From positions 3,790,501 to 3,854,500 of the forward strand of contig NZ_RCCC01000001.1 of assembly GCF_003663825.1 (NCBI RefSeq): DNA of 64,000 nucleotides. The letters are read 5' to 3'. The notes below the pieces were generated by a model, which was given only the letters and a program-made list of their open reading frames with translations, ran no database searches and was not told where the DNA came from. The position numbers and the translations under genes were made by a program. Below are positions 32,935 to 41,835 of this stretch, piece by piece. Source of the stretch: Acidovorax sp. 106 (lineage in GTDB: Bacteria > Pseudomonadota > Gammaproteobacteria > Burkholderiales > Burkholderiaceae_C). How positions within the stretch are numbered: position 1 is the stretch's first letter; the number at the start of each line of letters is the position of its first letter.

Positions 32935-34554
32935 ATGAGCGATAGCCACAAACAGTTCGAGAACCTTGTCGGTCCCAGCGAGAGCATGCGAGTGATGGAA
33001 TCGCTCAAGCGCGGCGCGTCTCGCCGCGATGTGCTCACCATGCTCATGGCCTGCGGTATGCAGGCGGGCGCAGCGGGTGGCTTGGCAAGTTTGGCCACCT
33101 CTGCCCATGCACAAACGCCCAAGCGCGGCGGACGCATTCGGGTGGCAGGTGCAACTGCGGCCGCCACCGATACGCTGGACCCTGCCAAGCAGTCCAACCA
33201 GACCGACTACTCGCGCGGCAGCATGCTGTACAACGGTTTGACGTCGCTGGACGGATCGCTCACACCCCAGCCTGCGCTGGCCGAATCGTTCACCACGCAA
33301 GATGCCAAGACCTGGGTGTTCACGTTGCGCAAAGGGGTGGTTTTCCATGATGGCAAGGCCCTGTCGCCTGCCGATGTGGTGTTCTCCATCCTGCGGCACA
33401 AGGACCCCGCCACGGCATCCAAGGCCAAGGTGCTGGCCGACCAGATTGAGACGGTGCGCGCAAGCGGTCCCAATGAGGTCACTATGGTGCTGTCCGCCCC
33501 CAATGCCGACCTGCCCGTGATCCTGGGTACCTTCCACTTTTGCATCGTCAAGGACGGCACCACCGACTTCAATGCAGGCATTGGTACTGGCCCCTACAAA
33601 CTCAAGGAATTCAAGCCCGGCGTGCGTTCGCTGGTGGTGCGCAATGAAGCCTACTGGAAGCCCGGCAAGCCCTATCTGGACGAGATCGAATTCGTGGGTA
33701 TCGGCGACGAAACGGCGCGCGTCAATGCACTGCTGTCTGGTGGTATGGACTTGGTCGCCTCGGTGAACCCCCGTTCCGTGGCCCGCGTCAAGGGCACGCC
33801 GGGCTACGCCATCTTTACTACGCAGTCGGGCCAGTACTCTGACCTGATCATGCGCAAAGACATGGGGCCTGGCATGAGCCCTGACTTTGCGATGGCCATG
33901 AAGTACCTGTTCGACCGCGAGCAGATGAAAAAGACCATTGCCCTGGACTACGCCGTGCTGGGCAACGACCAGCCCATTGACCCGACCAACCGCTTTCACT
34001 TCAAGGACCTGCCACAGCGCAGCTTTGACCTGGACAAGGCCAAGTTCCATCTGCAAAAGTCCGGCGTCACCGGCAAGATCCCCATGGTGGTCTCGCCCGC
34101 AGCCATGTATTCGGTGGAGATCGCGCTGCTGCTGCAGCAAGCCGGCCAGCGCATCGGGCTGGACATTGACGTCAAGCGCATGCCAGCCGACGGCTACTGG
34201 TCCAACCACTGGCTCAACAGCCCCGTGGGCTTTGGCAATGTCAACCCCCGCCCCAGCGCCGACACCATCCTCACGCAGTTCTTTAAGTCCGATGCGGCCT
34301 GGAACGAATCGCGCTGGAAGAGCGAAAAGTTCGACCAACTGCTGCTGGCCTCGCGCGCCGAGACCGATTTGCCCAAGCGCAAGCAGATGTATGCCGACAT
34401 GCAGACCATGATCCACAACGATGCGGGCATTGGTATCCCGCTGTTCCTGGCCAGCATCGACGGCCATTCGACCAAGCTCAAGGGTTTGTCGCCCATTCCG
34501 CTGGGCGGCCTGATGGGCTACTCGTTCGCCGAGCACGTCTGGCTGGACGCCTGA
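32935..34554 (+). CDS. ABC transporter substrate-binding protein, family 5 (peptide/opine type)
   Basis: This 539-residue periplasmic protein belongs to the DppA/OppA family. The N-terminus has ASRRDVLTMLMACGMQAGAA, a twin-arginine-like signal, with cleavage likely after AHA. Family marks are LDPAKQSNQTDYSRG, SFTTQDAKTWVFTLRKGVVF (residues about 115-140) and GIGTGPYKL near 220. AGGAG lies just before the ATG. With the two permeases and fused ATPase that follow it forms a complete importer for peptides, opines or glutathione-like compounds. Tat export of this class is less common than Sec export. Confidence 0.93.
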   Translation: MSDSHKQFENLVGPSESMRVMESLKRGASRRDVLTMLMACGMQAGAAGGLASLATSAHAQTPKRGGRIRVAGATAAATDTLDPAKQSNQTDYSRGSMLYNGLTSLDGSLTPQPALAESFTTQDAKTWVFTLRKGVVFHDGKALSPADVVFSILRHKDPATASKAKVLADQIETVRASGPNEVTMVLSAPNADLPVILGTFHFCIVKDGTTDFNAGIGTGPYKLKEFKPGVRSLVVRNEAYWKPGKPYLDEIEFVGIGDETARVNALLSGGMDLVASVNPRSVARVKGTPGYAIFTTQSGQYSDLIMRKDMGPGMSPDFAMAMKYLFDREQMKKTIALDYAVLGNDQPIDPTNRFHFKDLPQRSFDLDKAKFHLQKSGVTGKIPMVVSPAAMYSVEIALLLQQAGQRIGLDIDVKRMPADGYWSNHWLNSPVGFGNVNPRPSADTILTQFFKSDAAWNESRWKSEKFDQLLLASRAETDLPKRKQMYADMQTMIHNDAGIGIPLFLASIDGHSTKLKGLSPIPLGGLMGYSFAEHVWLDA

Positions 34555-34591
34555 CGCACGGGGCCCGGCACACTGCCATGGAAGGCTTTGC

Positions 34592-35548
34592 ATGAACCGC
34601 GTGATTCTCTCGCTGCTGGCCAAGCGCCTGTTCTTTGCGCTGCTGTCGCTGCTGGCGGTGTCGGTGATCGTGTTTTCGATCACCGCCGTGCTGCCCGGCG
34701 ACGCTGCGCAAGAGCAGTTGGGTCAGGAGGCGACCCCTGAGGCTTTGGCGGCCTTGCGCGCCCAGATGGGGCTGAATGTGCCCGCACCCGAGCGCTACTT
34801 GAAGTGGCTGGGGGGCGTGGTGCGCGGTGACCTGGGGCAGTCCGTCACCACGCAGATGCCAGTGGGCGAACTGGTGGGCAGCCGCCTGCCCAACTCGTTG
34901 CTGCTGGCGGCGGTGACGGCGCTGTTCTCTGTGCCCATTGCCCTGGTGTTGGGTATTGCCTCTGCGGTGTGGCGCGGCTCGTGGCTGGACCGCGTTGCGT
35001 CGGGCCTCTCGGTGGCCGTGGTGTCGGTGCCGGAGTTTCTGGTGGCCACGCTGGCAGTGCTGGTGTTTGCGGTGCAGTTGCGCTGGCTGCCTGCACTCTC
35101 GTACGCCAGCGATATTGAATCGCTGGGCCAGATGCTGCGTGCCTTTGCCATGCCGGTGCTTACCCTGTGCTGCGTGATCGTGGCGCAGATGATGCGCATG
35201 ACCCGCGCCGCAGTGATCGACCAGCTAGAGGCTCCTTACATCGAGATGGTGCAGCTCAAGGGGGCATCGCCCATGCGCATGGTGCTGGCCCACGCACTGC
35301 CCAACGCAGTGGGGCCGATTGCCAACGCCGTAGCGCTTTCGCTGTCGTATCTGTTGGGAGGGGTGATCGTGATTGAGACCATCTTCAACTACCCCGGCAT
35401 CGCCAAACTGATGGTCGATGGCGTCACCCAGCGCGACATGCCACTGGTGCAAACCTGCGCCATGATTTTCTGCACGGGCTACCTGTTGCTCGTCACGCTG
35501 GCCGATGTGTGCGGCATTGTGGCCAACCCCCGTTTGCGCCACCGCTGA
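34592..35548 (+). CDS. ABC transporter permease, DppB-like
   Basis: This 318-residue permease has about six membrane helices and the DppB/OppB layout: a first helix (FFALLSLLAVSVIVFSITAV), the LPGDAAQEQLG periplasmic segment, and the inner-membrane component motif MVLAHALPNAVGPIANAVAL (EAA-like loop) near residue 235. It begins 37 bp after the binding protein gene. It pairs with the DppC-like permease encoded next. Confidence 0.93.
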   Translation: MNRVILSLLAKRLFFALLSLLAVSVIVFSITAVLPGDAAQEQLGQEATPEALAALRAQMGLNVPAPERYLKWLGGVVRGDLGQSVTTQMPVGELVGSRLPNSLLLAAVTALFSVPIALVLGIASAVWRGSWLDRVASGLSVAVVSVPEFLVATLAVLVFAVQLRWLPALSYASDIESLGQMLRAFAMPVLTLCCVIVAQMMRMTRAAVIDQLEAPYIEMVQLKGASPMRMVLAHALPNAVGPIANAVALSLSYLLGGVIVIETIFNYPGIAKLMVDGVTQRDMPLVQTCAMIFCTGYLLLVTLADVCGIVANPRLRHR

Positions 35549-35566
35549 TGAGGCCAGGAGCGAACC

Positions 35567-35629
35567 ATGCACATACCAAAACATCGGCACATGCTGCTGA
35601 ACACCGCCGAAACCACGGGGATCTTTTGA
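35567..35629 (+). CDS. 20-codon leader-type open frame between the two permeases
   Basis: A 20-codon frame (MHIPKHRHMLLNTAETTGIF) follows a strong AGGAG six bases upstream, and its TGA overlaps the ATG of the next permease in TGATG. The best ribosome site between the permease genes therefore belongs to this frame, and permease 2 would be translated by reinitiation. The peptide has no recognisable domain; its coding nature is inferred only from start context and overlap. Confidence 0.4.
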   Translation: MHIPKHRHMLLNTAETTGIF

Positions 35630-36504
35630 TGGACACACTTCCTTCTTTGGCCGCCCCGGCGGTCCCCGCTTCCCGCCGCAGCGGGGTGGGGCGTTGGCTG
35701 GCAGGCTTTGGTTTTTCCGGGTTGGTCGGGCTGGCCATTCTGGTGTTCTGGCTCGCCACGGCGCTGGTGGGGCCTGCGCTGCTGCCCAGGTCGCTGGTGG
35801 ACTTGCAGGCGTCTGTGGTCTATGCCCCCATCGATGCGACCCATTGGCTGGGCACCGACTACCTTGGGCGCGACATGCTGGTGCGCGTGGTCCAGGGCGC
35901 TCGCTACACCGTGGGGCTGGCACTGGTCGCCACCCTGCTGGCCAGTGGCACAGGCACGGTGCTGGCGCTGCTGGCCGCATCCAGCGGGCCTGTGCTGGAT
36001 GCGGTGTTGAGTCGCTTGCTCGACACGCTGACCTCCATCCCCAGCAAGATGTTTGCGCTCGTGCTGGTGGCGGGCTTTGGGTCTTCAGTGGGCATGCTGG
36101 TGTTTACGGCCGCGCTCATCTACGTGCCTGGGGCCTTTCGCATCGCCCGCTCGCTGGCCGTCAACATCAATGCGCTGGACTACGTGACGGTGGCCCGCAC
36201 ACGCGGTGAAGGCAAGCTCTACATCATGCTGCGCGAGATACTGCCCAACATCATTGGTCCCATGCTGGCCGACCTGGGCCTGCGCTTTGTGTACGTGGTG
36301 CTGTTGCTGGCCAGTCTGAGTTTTCTGGGCCTGGGCATTCAACCCCCCGAGGCCGACTGGGGCTCGCTGGTGCGCGAGAACATCGGGGCGCTGTCAGAGG
36401 GCAGCTCTTCGGTGATTGCCCCTGCGTTGGCCATTGCCAGCCTGACGATTGCCGTCAACCTGGTGATTGACAATCTGCCGGGCCGCGCGGCCCGCGAACG
36501 TTAA
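35629..36504 (+). CDS. ABC transporter permease, DppC-like
   Basis: This 291-residue permease is the DppC/OppC partner. It shows ATHWLGTDYLGRDMLVRVVQ near residues 65-85, diagnostic of this branch, and the EAA loop EILPNIIGPMLADLG near 205, with about six helices. The ATG at 35629 overlaps the stop of the preceding 20-codon frame; a longer frame to 35509 overlaps permease 1 and lacks support. The ATPase gene follows after ten bases. Confidence 0.92.
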   Translation: MDTLPSLAAPAVPASRRSGVGRWLAGFGFSGLVGLAILVFWLATALVGPALLPRSLVDLQASVVYAPIDATHWLGTDYLGRDMLVRVVQGARYTVGLALVATLLASGTGTVLALLAASSGPVLDAVLSRLLDTLTSIPSKMFALVLVAGFGSSVGMLVFTAALIYVPGAFRIARSLAVNINALDYVTVARTRGEGKLYIMLREILPNIIGPMLADLGLRFVYVVLLLASLSFLGLGIQPPEADWGSLVRENIGALSEGSSSVIAPALAIASLTIAVNLVIDNLPGRAARER

Positions 36505-36514
36505 GGAGCCCGGC

Positions 36515-38161
36515 ATGGGTGCACCCGTCATCGTAGAAGGCCTGCACATCACGGCAGGCGACCAGACCTTGGTCGATCATTTGAGCTTTGCCATTCAGCC
36601 CGGCGAGGTGCTGGCGCTGATTGGCGAGTCGGGCTCGGGCAAGACCACCACGGCCCTGGCCTTGATGGGCTATGCCCGGCGTGGCTGCGCCATCTCAGCG
36701 GGCAGCGTGCGCATTGGCGATACCGACGTGCTCCAGCTCTCGCCCGCAGGGCAGCGGGCCTTGCGGGGGCGCACGGTGTCGTACATCGCGCAGAGTGCTG
36801 CGGCATCGTTCAATCCATCGCGCACCCTCATGGACCAGGTGGTGGAGCCTGCGCGCATCCACGGCACGCTGACGCGTCAGGAGGCCGAGAGCAAGGCTGT
36901 GGAGCTGTTCCGCGAACTGGCTTTGCCCAACCCCGACACCATTGGCCAGCGCTACCCGCACCAGGTGTCGGGCGGGCAATTGCAGCGGCTGATGGCGGCC
37001 ATGGCCCTCATCACCGACCCCGATGTGGTGATCCTGGACGAGCCCACCACAGCGCTGGACGTGACCACGCAGATCGAGGTGCTGCGCGCCTTTCGGCGCG
37101 TGGTGCGCGAGCGGCAGGCCACGGCGGTGTATGTGAGTCACGACCTGGCCGTGGTGGCGCAGATGGCCGACCATATTTTGGTGCTGCGCGGCGGCAAGGC
37201 GCAGGAGGTCAACACCACCGCCCGCATCCTGGCCGAGCCCGTACACGACTACACCAAGAGCCTGCTGGCCGCCGCCCGCCCCGCGCCGCGTGCCACAGAG
37301 CATTGCAAAGGGCAAGGGGAGCTGCTGCTGGATGTGCGCGAGCTGTCTGCGGGCTACGGTGCGGTGGATGCCAAGGGCCAGCCCGCCACACTCATCCTCG
37401 AAGACATCAACTTCAAGCTCTATCGCGGCCAGGCCATCGGGGTGATTGGTGAGTCGGGTTCGGGCAAGACTACGCTGGCGCGGGCGATTGCAGGGCTGAT
37501 CGCGCCGTGCAAGGGCGCCATGCTGTTCAACAACCGCGAGCTCAAACCTGACCTGGGGCAGCGCAGCAAGGAAGAGCTGCGGCAGATCCAGATCGTGTTC
37601 CAGATGGCCGACACGGCGCTGAACCCCTCACAGACCATCGAGCGCATCCTGGCGCGCCCACTGCAGTTCTACAAAGGCCTGCAGGGGCCCGCTTTGCAAC
37701 GCCGTATCCATGAGCTGCTGGACCTGGTGCGCTTGCCGCACAGCGTGGCCCAGCGCCTGCCGGGTGGGCTCTCGGGCGGGCAAAAGCAGCGGGTGAACCT
37801 GGCGCGTGCGCTGGCGGCCGAGCCCGACCTGATCCTGTGCGACGAAGTCACATCGGCCCTGGACACGGTGGTAGGCGCTGCCGTGCTGGATTTGATGGCC
37901 GACCTGCGCCGCGAGCTGGGCGTGTCGTACCTCTTCATCAGCCACGACCTGCACACGGTGCGTGCGGTGTGCGATGAAATCATCGTCATGCAGCATGGCC
38001 GCAAGCTCGACCAGGTGGCGCGTGCCGACTTTGACAAGGGCCCGCACCACCCGTACTACGAGCTGCTGGCTGCCTCGGTGCCCGAGCTGCGCCAGGGCTG
38101 GCTGGAGGAGCGTGATCCACAGCGCTTGGTTGCGGCCCCAGCGCTGGCCATGACTGCCTGA
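36515..38161 (+). CDS. Fused duplicated ABC transporter ATPase (DppD-DppF type)
   Basis: This 548-residue protein contains two complete ATPase domains. Walker A is GESGSGKTT at residues 38-46 and again at 312-320; signatures are VSGGQLQRL near 151 and LSGGQKQRV near 425; Walker B/D-loop sequences are [11 protein letters not shown] and [12 protein letters not shown]. The second domain thus has Cys before the Walker B Asp-Glu. It energises the two upstream permeases; single-chain fusion of DppD and DppF is common. A strong AAGGAG precedes the ATG. Confidence 0.94.
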   Translation: MGAPVIVEGLHITAGDQTLVDHLSFAIQPGEVLALIGESGSGKTTTALALMGYARRGCAISAGSVRIGDTDVLQLSPAGQRALRGRTVSYIAQSAAASFNPSRTLMDQVVEPARIHGTLTRQEAESKAVELFRELALPNPDTIGQRYPHQVSGGQLQRLMAAMALITDPDVVILDEPTTALDVTTQIEVLRAFRRVVRERQATAVYVSHDLAVVAQMADHILVLRGGKAQEVNTTARILAEPVHDYTKSLLAAARPAPRATEHCKGQGELLLDVRELSAGYGAVDAKGQPATLILEDINFKLYRGQAIGVIGESGSGKTTLARAIAGLIAPCKGAMLFNNRELKPDLGQRSKEELRQIQIVFQMADTALNPSQTIERILARPLQFYKGLQGPALQRRIHELLDLVRLPHSVAQRLPGGLSGGQKQRVNLARALAAEPDLILCDEVTSALDTVVGAAVLDLMADLRRELGVSYLFISHDLHTVRAVCDEIIVMQHGRKLDQVARADFDKGPHHPYYELLAASVPELRQGWLEERDPQRLVAAPALAMTA

Positions 38162-38203
38162 CCGTCAAACTCACCCAGCCCTCAAGTCTCCAAGGAGCAC
38201 CCC

Positions 38204-39292
38204 ATGATTCCCGCATTCCGCATCGCCGTATTGCCCGGAGACGGCATCGGCAAAGAAGTGATGCCCGAAGGCCTGCGCGCCATTGAGGCCGCCGCCGCCC
38301 GCTTTGGCTTTGAGCTGCAACTGCACACCTTCGAGTGGGCCAGCTGCGACTACTACGCCCAGCACGGAAAAATGATGCCCGACGACTGGAAAGCCCAGCT
38401 CTCGGGCATGGACGCCATCTTCTTTGGCGCCGTAGGCTGGCCCGCCACCGTGCCCGACCATGTCTCGCTGTGGGGGTCTCTGCTCAAGTTCCGCCGCGAG
38501 TTCGACCAGTACATCAACCTGCGCCCCGTGCGTTTGTTTGAAGGCGTGCCTTGCCCCCTGGCAGGCCGCAAGCCTGGCGACATCGACTACTACGTGGTGC
38601 GTGAGAACACCGAAGGCGAATACACGTCGCTCGGCGGCATCATGTACGAGGGCACCGACCGGGAAATCGTCATCCAGGAATCGGTCTACTCCCGCCACGG
38701 CGCCAACCGCCTCTTGAAGTTCGCCTTCGACCTGGCCCAAAGCCGCCCCAAAAAGCACGTCACCCTGGCCACCAAGAGCAACGGCATCGCCATCAGCATG
38801 CCCTGGTGGGATAAGAGGGCGGACGACGTCGCCAAGGACTACCCCGAGATCACCCTGGACAAGCAGCACATCGACATCCTCACCGCCCGCTTTGTGCTGC
38901 AGCCCGGCCGCTTTGATGTGGTGGCGGCGACCAACCTGTTTGGCGACATCCTCAGTGACCTGGGCCCGGCCACCACCGGCACCATTGGTCTGGCCCCATC
39001 GGCCAACCTGAACCCCGAGCGCAACTTCCCCAGCCTGTTCGAGCCCGTGCACGGCTCCGCGCCTGACATCTACGGCAAGAACATTGCCAACCCGATTGCG
39101 ATGATCTGGTCAGGGGCGCTGATGCTGGACTTCCTCACCCAAGGCCAGGGCGCGGGGAGACAGGCCCACGATGCCATCGTCAGCGCCATTGAAGAGACGC
39201 TCAAGGGCGGGCCGCGCACGCCGGACCTGGGGGGCACGGCCAACACCACGCAGGTGGGGGAGGCCATTGCACAGCGCATTGCGCAGGGCTGA
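38204..39292 (+). CDS. Tartrate/D-malate dehydrogenase family enzyme (TtuC-like)
   Basis: This 362-residue enzyme belongs to the isocitrate/isopropylmalate dehydrogenase superfamily, tartrate dehydrogenase/decarboxylase branch. It has FRIAVLPGDGIGKEVMPEGL at the start, the family RENTEGEYTSLGGIMYEGTDRE near residue 130 (in parts), and catalytic-site and NAD sequences ATNLFGDILSDLGP and FEPVHGSAPDIYGKNIANP near 245-295. It oxidatively decarboxylates D-malate, tartrate or a similar 2-hydroxydicarboxylate. AAGGAG precedes the start. It is the only enzyme in the island that points to a hydroxydicarboxylate intermediate. Confidence 0.92.
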   Translation: MIPAFRIAVLPGDGIGKEVMPEGLRAIEAAAARFGFELQLHTFEWASCDYYAQHGKMMPDDWKAQLSGMDAIFFGAVGWPATVPDHVSLWGSLLKFRREFDQYINLRPVRLFEGVPCPLAGRKPGDIDYYVVRENTEGEYTSLGGIMYEGTDREIVIQESVYSRHGANRLLKFAFDLAQSRPKKHVTLATKSNGIAISMPWWDKRADDVAKDYPEITLDKQHIDILTARFVLQPGRFDVVAATNLFGDILSDLGPATTGTIGLAPSANLNPERNFPSLFEPVHGSAPDIYGKNIANPIAMIWSGALMLDFLTQGQGAGRQAHDAIVSAIEETLKGGPRTPDLGGTANTTQVGEAIAQRIAQG

Positions 39293-39320
39293 TCGGCTGC
39301 CTGTCAATTGCTCCTAAAAA

Positions 39321-39377
39321 TATAGCTGCTAGCGCTTATTGGATAAGCGCTAGAGCCCTATTTCATTAAAACTCATT
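39321..39377. repeat. Dispersed palindromic repeat, copy 5
   Basis: CTAGCGCTTAT and ATAAGCGCTAG (39329-39353) form an 11-bp perfect stem with a 3-nt loop, flanked by TATAGCTG and AGCCCTATTTCATTAAAA. It sits between two genes on the same strand in the plus block and could weaken read-through into the gabD-like gene. Confidence 0.85.
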
Positions 39378-39384
39378 CAAACCC

Positions 39385-40872
39385 ATGTCCGCCACGCCTT
39401 CCCAGCCTCTGTCGCTCACCCGCCCCGACCTGATCCGCAGCACCAACTTCATCGCTGGCCAGTGGACCGCCTTTGCTGACCCCCGCCTGGAGGTCACCAA
39501 CCCCGCCACCGGCGCCGTCATCACCTCCGTGCCCGACTCCGGTGCCCCCGAAGCCCTGGCCGCCCTGGACGCCGCCCATGCAGCGTTTCCCACCTGGCGC
39601 AAAGTCCCCGCCAAGCAGCGCGCCGCCATCATCAAGCGCTGGAACGACTTGGTGCTGGCCCACCAGGATGATCTGGGTGCGTTGATTTCGCTGGAGCAAG
39701 GCAAGCCCCTGGCCGAAGGCAAGGGTGAAGTGGCCTACGCCGCCAGCTACATCGAGTGGTTTGGTGAAGAAGCCACGCGCATGAATGGCGAAGTCATTCC
39801 TGCCCCCGTTCCAGGCCGCCGCATGTTTGCCCTGAAGGAGCCCGTGGGTGTGGTGGCTGCCATCACGCCCTGGAACTTCCCCGCCGCCATGATTGCCCGC
39901 AAGATTGCCCCTGCCCTGGCGGCAGGGTGCACCGTGGTGTGCAAGCCTGCGGAGGACACGCCGCTGACGTCACTGGCTTTGGTGCTGCTGGCGCATGAGG
40001 CGGGGGTGCCTGCAGGGGTGCTCAACATCGTCACTGCCTCACGCCAGAACACCCCTGCGGTGGTGGATGTGTGGCTGGACGACAGCCGCGTGCGCAAGAT
40101 CACGTTTACCGGCTCTACCCCCGTTGGCAAGCATTTGGCGCGGCGCAGTGCCGACACGCTTAAGAAGCTGTCTTTGGAGCTGGGCGGTAATGCACCCTTT
40201 ATCGTGTTTGACGATGCCGACCTGGACGCAGCAGTGGATGGCCTGATGGCGGCCAAGTTCAGAAACGGTGGCCAGACCTGTGTGTGCCCCAACCGGGTGT
40301 TTGTGCACCGCAGCGTGTTTGACACCTTTGCCGCCAAGCTCTCGGCCAAGGTGGCTGCCCTCAAGGTAGGCCCGGCCAGTGACCCGGCCTCGCAGATTGG
40401 CCCCATGATCAATGACCGGGCGGTAGAGAAGATTGAGCGGCACGTCAACGACGCTGTGGCCAAGGGCGCCCGGGTGCTCACCGGTGGGCAGCGCCTGGCC
40501 CACCTGGGGCCCAACTACTACGCACCCACCGTGCTCAGCGGAGCAGACGCCAGCATGGCCTGTGCGTGCGAAGAAACCTTTGGGCCAGTGGCGCCGCTGA
40601 CCGTGTTTGACGACGAGGCCGAGGTAGTGGCCCAGGCCAACGACACACCGTTTGGGCTGGCGGGGTACTTCTACAGCCAGAGCATCAAGCGCATCTGGCG
40701 GGTGGCCGAAGCCCTGGAAACCGGCATCGTCGGCATCAACGAAGGGGCGATTGCGGCGGAGGCTGCGCCCTTTGGGGGGGTCAAGGAGTCGGGCTACGGG
40801 CGTGAGGGCTCCACCCATGGACTGGACGACTACCTGCACACCAAGTATGTCTGCCAGGGGTTGCTCGACTGA
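39385..40872 (+). CDS. gabD: NAD(P)-dependent succinate-semialdehyde dehydrogenase
   Basis: This 495-residue aldehyde dehydrogenase fits the GabD branch: PVGVVAAITPWNFPAAMIAR near residue 150, FTGSTPVGKHLA near 240, catalytic Glu in LELGGNAPFIV near 262, catalytic Cys in FRNGGQTCVCPNRV near 296 (with a second Cys two residues later, as in redox-switched GabD enzymes), and INEGAIAAEAAPFGGVKESG near 452. It should convert succinate semialdehyde to succinate, the TCA entry point. It ends the catabolic island with an intrinsic terminator at 40887. Close relatives act on glutarate semialdehyde. Confidence 0.9.
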   Translation: MSATPSQPLSLTRPDLIRSTNFIAGQWTAFADPRLEVTNPATGAVITSVPDSGAPEALAALDAAHAAFPTWRKVPAKQRAAIIKRWNDLVLAHQDDLGALISLEQGKPLAEGKGEVAYAASYIEWFGEEATRMNGEVIPAPVPGRRMFALKEPVGVVAAITPWNFPAAMIARKIAPALAAGCTVVCKPAEDTPLTSLALVLLAHEAGVPAGVLNIVTASRQNTPAVVDVWLDDSRVRKITFTGSTPVGKHLARRSADTLKKLSLELGGNAPFIVFDDADLDAAVDGLMAAKFRNGGQTCVCPNRVFVHRSVFDTFAAKLSAKVAALKVGPASDPASQIGPMINDRAVEKIERHVNDAVAKGARVLTGGQRLAHLGPNYYAPTVLSGADASMACACEETFGPVAPLTVFDDEAEVVAQANDTPFGLAGYFYSQSIKRIWRVAEALETGIVGINEGAIAAEAAPFGGVKESGYGREGSTHGLDDYLHTKYVCQGLLD

Positions 40873-40886
40873 GGCAAAAAGCTGAG

Positions 40887-40916
40887 AAAACGGGGGCCTT
40901 CATGGCCCCTGTTTTT
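40887..40916 (+). terminator. Intrinsic terminator of gabD
   Basis: AAAACGGGGGCC and GGCCCCTGTTTT pair over 12 bp with one G-T wobble around a TTCAT loop, followed by T residues, 14 bp after the stop codon. Confidence 0.88.
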
Positions 40917-41215
40917 GTGGCTGCTGCGCAGCTGAGCCAACGCCACAATTTGAATGCTGGCGGCTGGGTTTCGTCGCTGCGGACAGTGGTTGGCGTGGGG
41001 AGGCTTGAGGATGTCGCGCAGAACTCCCCGCAGTTTGTGACAACGCGGCCGCGGGCGGTTTGCTGCGTTGCTTGTCTTGCCCACAGCCGGGCTATGGGCT
41101 GCCAACAGACGCCTGTCGGCCCACTCCGATCCACACTACCACCGACTCGCGAGGGCTCTGCAGGAGATCTTTGGGCCGATTGGTCGATGTGGTTGCTGTG
41201 GGAGTACCGTTGAAG
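40917..41215. other. Intergenic space, nothing recognised
   Basis: About 300 bp between the gabD terminator and the end of the small membrane protein gene. Short open frames on both strands lack ribosome sites and family features. No RNA gene, repeat copy or clear terminator was seen. Confidence 0.5.
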
Positions 41216-41686
41216 TCATGGCGCACCCCATAGCGACAGCCATAGAGGAACCCAATAGCCCGCCAGCAAAGACGCCAACGCGAAAGCAAATGCACCACGG
41301 CTGAAAGACTGGTGCTTTGCGTAGCGGTACCAAGCCGCTACCGAAGCGGCACCAACGACGAGTGAGACGGCACCAAAGAGTTTGGAGCTGAACAATTCGG
41401 CGAAAGCTCCGCCAACGATGAGCCCGATGAACGAAAGCCCCAGGAAGGCAACAGGCCGAGAAATTTTCGGCTCCTTGACGCTTTCTGTCACGGTCCATGC
41501 AGCTTCGGCGCGGCTTTGCCAATACACACCCAATGCGACGCCGAGGATCACCAGGGTCATGCTGTATTCCGCAGTAAAGGGAGCGATTGCGTTGGAGAGA
41601 GTAAGCGCGAGTGCTATCGAGCCGACTGTGCAAAGCAAGACGCGCCAGAAGATCAGAGCGGCGAGGGCCGTGAGAATGTCTTCCAT
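41216..41686 (-). CDS. Hypothetical membrane protein
   Basis: This 156-residue protein has four to five hydrophobic segments (residues about 8-30, 43-56, 78-97, 101-117 and 130-150) with a charged loop KEPKISRPV between the second and third. No family is recognised. The ATG at 41686 is used; the frame runs on to a TTG at 41758 or an ATG at 41746 with a soluble extension that is doubtful. Its base composition looks less GC-rich than that of its neighbours and codon choice is less biased, which hints at recent acquisition. It lies alone between gabD and eptA. Confidence 0.6.
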   Translation of the reverse strand: MEDILTALAALIFWRVLLCTVGSIALALTLSNAIAPFTAEYSMTLVILGVALGVYWQSRAEAAWTVTESVKEPKISRPVAFLGLSFIGLIVGGAFAELFSSKLFGAVSLVVGAASVAAWYRYAKHQSFSRGAFAFALASLLAGYWVPLWLSLWGAP

Positions 41687-41835
41687 GAAATCTGGCTTTT
41701 CAAGTGCGGCGGTCGTGAAAGTATAGGTGCCCCATGGGTCAGGCATCTGCCGCGGCAAGGGCGTCCCTATCTGGGCTGTTTGAGCACACTCGACTGAAGC
41801 CTGGTGATCTCGCTTTTGGCGAGTCAGCCTGCTCG

